Shown piece by piece: positions 5,808-7,576 of a stretch of 7,576 bases of DNA (the stretch's first letter is position 1; every line of letters begins with the position of its first letter). Below the pieces are notes generated by a model. The model was not told where the DNA came from and made no database searches. It worked only from the letters and a program-made list of their open reading frames with translations. Both the position numbers and the translations under genes were made by a program. Location: NCBI GenBank assembly GCA_007128555.1, contig SKXF01000435.1, forward strand, positions 1-7,576, read 5' to 3'. The stretch is from Clostridia bacterium (GTDB taxonomy: Bacteria > Bacillota_E > SLMV01 > PUMD01).

Positions 5808-6665
5808 ATGGCCAGGAAGAAGACCGTCTTGGATTTTCAGAAGATGCGCAGGGACGGCGATAAGATCGTGTTTTTAACGGCTTATGATCACCCCACTGCA
5901 ATGTTGGAAGAGAGAGCCGGGGTGGATATGATCCTCGTGGGCGACTCCGTGGGAATGTGCCTGCTGGGGTATGACAGCACGATCCCCGTCACCATGGACG
6001 ACATGGTCCGTCATACGCAGGCTGTCAGGCGCGGCGCCCCCAACACTTTCGTGATAGCGGATATGCCCTTCATGTCGTACCAGGTCTCACCTGAGGATGC
6101 TGTCGTCAATGCCGGGCGCCTCATCAAGGAGACCGGAGCAGATGCGGTGAAGCTTGAGGGCGGACAGCGAGTTGCAGAGCACGTGCGGGCGATTACGGAT
6201 GCCGGGATGCTTGTCATGGGACACCTGGGACTTACGCCCCAGTCGGCGGGCCAGCTGGGCGGGTTCAAGGCACAGGCAAGGGATGCAGAGACGGCCCTTG
6301 AAATTATGAAGGATGCCCGGGCCGTGGAGGAGGCCGGAGCCTTTTCCATTCTGATTGAGGCCATTCCGCCCCCGGTGACCCGGATTATTAGCGAAAGATC
6401 AGACATACCCATTCTGAGCATAGGAGCTGGCGTAGACTGTGCGGGGCAGCTGCTCATCGTTTCTGATCTTCTGGGCATATTCCAGTCCTTTACCCCCAGG
6501 TTCGTCAAGAAGTATGCGGATCTGGCCGACGACATGGTCGAAGCCTTTGAGGCCTACGGTGAGGATGTCCGGAAGGGCAGCTTCCCCGAGACCCAGCATA
6601 CCTACGGCATGGCGTCCGGTGAAGAGGACCGCCTGGTCGAGCTTTTGAAGGATGATGAGGACTGA
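5808..6665 (+). CDS. panB: 3-methyl-2-oxobutanoate hydroxymethyltransferase (ketopantoate hydroxymethyltransferase)
   Basis: PanB transfers a hydroxymethyl group from 5,10-methylenetetrahydrofolate to 2-oxoisovalerate, giving ketopantoate, the first committed step to pantothenate and CoA. It is a cytoplasmic Mg-dependent TIM-barrel enzyme. The 285 residues include all the hallmarks: ILVGDSVGM with metal ligand Asp46, IADMPFMSY with metal ligand Asp85, VKLEGG with Lys115 and Glu117, GHLGLTPQS with His139, LIEAIP with catalytic Glu184, and SIGAGVDCAGQLL. The C-terminal FPETQHTYGMASGEED segment runs about 15-20 residues past the point where the E. coli enzyme ends. The frame is open upstream to 5649, but the ATG at 5808 is chosen because GGGAGG lies eight bases before it and conserved sequence begins there. 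No panC, panD or panE is nearby. The leader contains competing hairpins. A PanB-like side role in other 2-oxoacid metabolism is possible but not indicated. Confidence 0.96.
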   Translation: MARKKTVLDFQKMRRDGDKIVFLTAYDHPTAMLEERAGVDMILVGDSVGMCLLGYDSTIPVTMDDMVRHTQAVRRGAPNTFVIADMPFMSYQVSPEDAVVNAGRLIKETGADAVKLEGGQRVAEHVRAITDAGMLVMGHLGLTPQSAGQLGGFKAQARDAETALEIMKDARAVEEAGAFSILIEAIPPPVTRIISERSDIPILSIGAGVDCAGQLLIVSDLLGIFQSFTPRFVKKYADLADDMVEAFEAYGEDVRKGSFPETQHTYGMASGEEDRLVELLKDDED

Positions 6666-6957
6666 GCTGAGATTGCAGACCCTATGACAACAGGGATGTC
6701 CGTTCGGGGGAGATGACCTGCTACCGTGGAGCGGTTGCTGCGGTGGGGCTGATCGATTCTCCCCCCTTGTGTTGTCTCGTTCTCTCAATCCTGCAGGGAG
6801 GTCCACGTGTCGAGAGGTCGTGTCCTCCCTGTTGCGCAACGTCCCGGTACATTCGATGTGTGGATCTCCGCCTGTGTTTGGATCACGTAGCCTAACGTCC
6901 CCCCTTGATAAGTGTATCTCAGGTGTTGCCGAGGAGGATTTACCTTTTCTTGGCCGA
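6666..6957. other. Apparently non-coding stretch between panB and the transposase relic
   Basis: No supportable gene is seen in these 292 bases. Short ORFs give Cys-, Ser- and Arg-rich translations with no family resemblance. The stretch has a long-range inverted repeat at 6706-6765. The right part may be the decayed front of the transposase relic, since only the middle and late parts of that protein are recognisable after 6958, but no N-terminal motif could be found. Confidence 0.5.
6706..6765. repeat. Long-range inverted repeat enclosing an inner hairpin, downstream of panB
   Basis: GGGGGAGA (6706-6713) is perfectly complementary to TCTCCCCC (6758-6765). Inside, ACCG pairs with CGGT (within 6723-6735) around TGGAG, with flanking GC pairs. 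It begins about 40 bases after the panB stop and is followed by a T-rich but interrupted tract. It could end panB transcription or be a remnant of an element edge. Confidence 0.35.
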
Positions 6958-7330
6958 ACGATAAAGCACCGAGGGTTATCGTTCGAGGACGGTATTCTCG
7001 TCGTATAGATGGCTCCACGGAACTAAGATCCGGGGTACGTGAGGTGTCTACGGACACCCTGGTGCAGCGATGCCACGTTCATACGAAGCGTAATGTGATA
7101 GACCATCTGCCCAGGGAACGGCAGGAATGGGTCAAACACCCGATGGGCTCGGACGTTTGAAGAACTGGATCATCACAAGGCGCAGACGGATCTCGAGCAA
7201 CGCCGATAGCCTCGAGGATCGACATCCTGGAGCAGCAGGTCGTCTCCGGGAGGCACTGAAGGAGACGCTGACGGTGATCCGTCTGGACCTGCCGGCACTG
7301 CGAGTTCAACCGATCTTGAGACAAGCCCAT
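6958..7330 (+). pseudogene. Decayed IS256/mutator-type transposase fragment
   Basis: Consecutive pieces in changing frames spell the middle to late part of an IS256-family DDE transposase. Piece one, to 7005, reads RGLSFEDGILVV. Piece two, from 7005, reads IDGSTELRSGVREV, then DTLVQRCHVHTKRNVIDHLP, ending at a stop at 7158-7160. Piece three, from 7159, reads EELDHHKAQTDLEQR. Piece four, from 7208, reads SLEDRHPGAAGRLREALK and then ETLTVIRLDLPAL. Piece five, from 7300, reads ASSTDLETS, a worn version of the family's STNxIES block. In intact members these blocks occur in this order: aspartate of the VIDG strand, QRC-H-KRN, the LEDRHPGAA helix, and the region of the last acidic residue. Four frame changes, in-frame stops and loss of both ends make it non-functional. 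The boundaries are approximate, and no terminal inverted repeats or target duplication were recognised. Confidence 0.82.
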
Positions 7331-7382
7331 CTCACCTGGTCATCTACCATCAAACCCGGGAAAGAACTCTCGGAAAGATGCA

Positions 7383-7576
7383 CTAGACATCTATACCCGG
7401 GTATATCTCCTCCCGCCCGCCGGTATACTCATACCCATGTTTCTGGTAGAACCTCACTGCCCGGGCGTTCCTCTGCCAGACGACCAGCCTGGCTTTCTCA
7501 TGGCCACGATCCACGAACCATCCTTCCACACGGTTCAGTAGGGCATCTGCAACGCCCCGGCCTCGAGCCTCTTCCA
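7383..7576 (-). CDS. GNAT-family N-acetyltransferase, C-terminal part (starts beyond the right edge)
   Basis: The 63 visible residues are the end of a GCN5-related acyltransferase, which moves an acetyl group from acetyl-CoA to an amine; the substrate cannot be inferred. The acetyl-CoA pyrophosphate-binding motif A is EARGRGVADALL, fitting the R/Q-x-x-G-x-G/A pattern and followed by a helix. Motif B is WQRNARAVRFYQKHGYEY, with the usual Asn, Ala, Phe-Tyr and Gly-Tyr positions. The product ends with REEIYPGIDV and a TAG stop at 7383-7385. The frame is open to the edge, so the N-terminal half lies outside. It converges on the transposase relic about 50 bases away. The sequence appears intact where visible. 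Confidence 0.88.
   Translation of the reverse strand, partial: EEARGRGVADALLNRVEGWFVDRGHEKARLVVWQRNARAVRFYQKHGYEYTGGREEIYPGIDV

Noticed and set aside
1..7576. Search for CRISPR arrays, tRNA or rRNA genes, toxin-antitoxin pairs, phage or defence genes.
   Set aside because: No regularly spaced repeats, cloverleaf sequences, rRNA motifs or such protein families were recognised on either strand.

Overview
The window reads as ordinary chromosomal DNA from a moderately GC-rich bacterium (roughly 60% G+C by eye). Bacterial traits are purine-rich Shine-Dalgarno sites, a lipobox lipoprotein, sigma-70-like promoter hexamers and a bacterial IS-type transposase relic. The phylum cannot be fixed. The set of genes (amidase, D-aminoacylase, small FMN-binding lipoprotein, nitroreductase) would suit an amino-acid or peptide-using, possibly anaerobic organism, but that is inference.

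Layout, left to right. (1) 1-1270, minus: an amidase-signature hydrolase that runs off the left edge, with its complete Lys-Ser-Ser triad in view. (2) 1271-1673: a 403-bp divergent intergenic region. (3) 1674-3302, plus: an N-acyl-D-amino-acid deacylase of the amidohydrolase superfamily. (4) 3303-3436: a convergent intergenic region with two imperfect hairpins. (5) 3437-3886, minus: a single-domain FMN-binding lipoprotein. (6) 4078-4599, minus: a nitroreductase-family flavoprotein, with a recognisable promoter overlapped by an 11-bp palindrome. (7) 4800-5630, plus: an unrecognised polytopic membrane protein, read from a perfect extended -10 element. (8) 5808-6665, plus: panB, the first committed enzyme of pantothenate synthesis, preceded by a leader with two mutually exclusive pairings. 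(9) 6666-6957: apparently non-coding, with a long-range inverted repeat. (10) 6958-7330, plus: a frameshifted relic of an IS256/mutator-type transposase. (11) 7383-7576, minus: the C-terminal end of a GNAT acetyltransferase that enters from the right edge.

Possible cooperation. The divergent amidase and D-aminoacylase both cleave amide bonds and could share regulation and a role in using N-acylated or D-amino-acid compounds. The FMN lipoprotein and nitroreductase are both flavin proteins, but 191 bp separate them and co-transcription is not shown. panB stands alone, without panC, panD or panE in view.

I found no convincing undescribed multi-gene system. The points most worth a second look are the panB leader, the orphan membrane protein with paired acidic residues next to or within its predicted membrane segments, the atypical flavinylation motif in the lipoprotein, and the transposase relic that ordinary ORF calling would miss.
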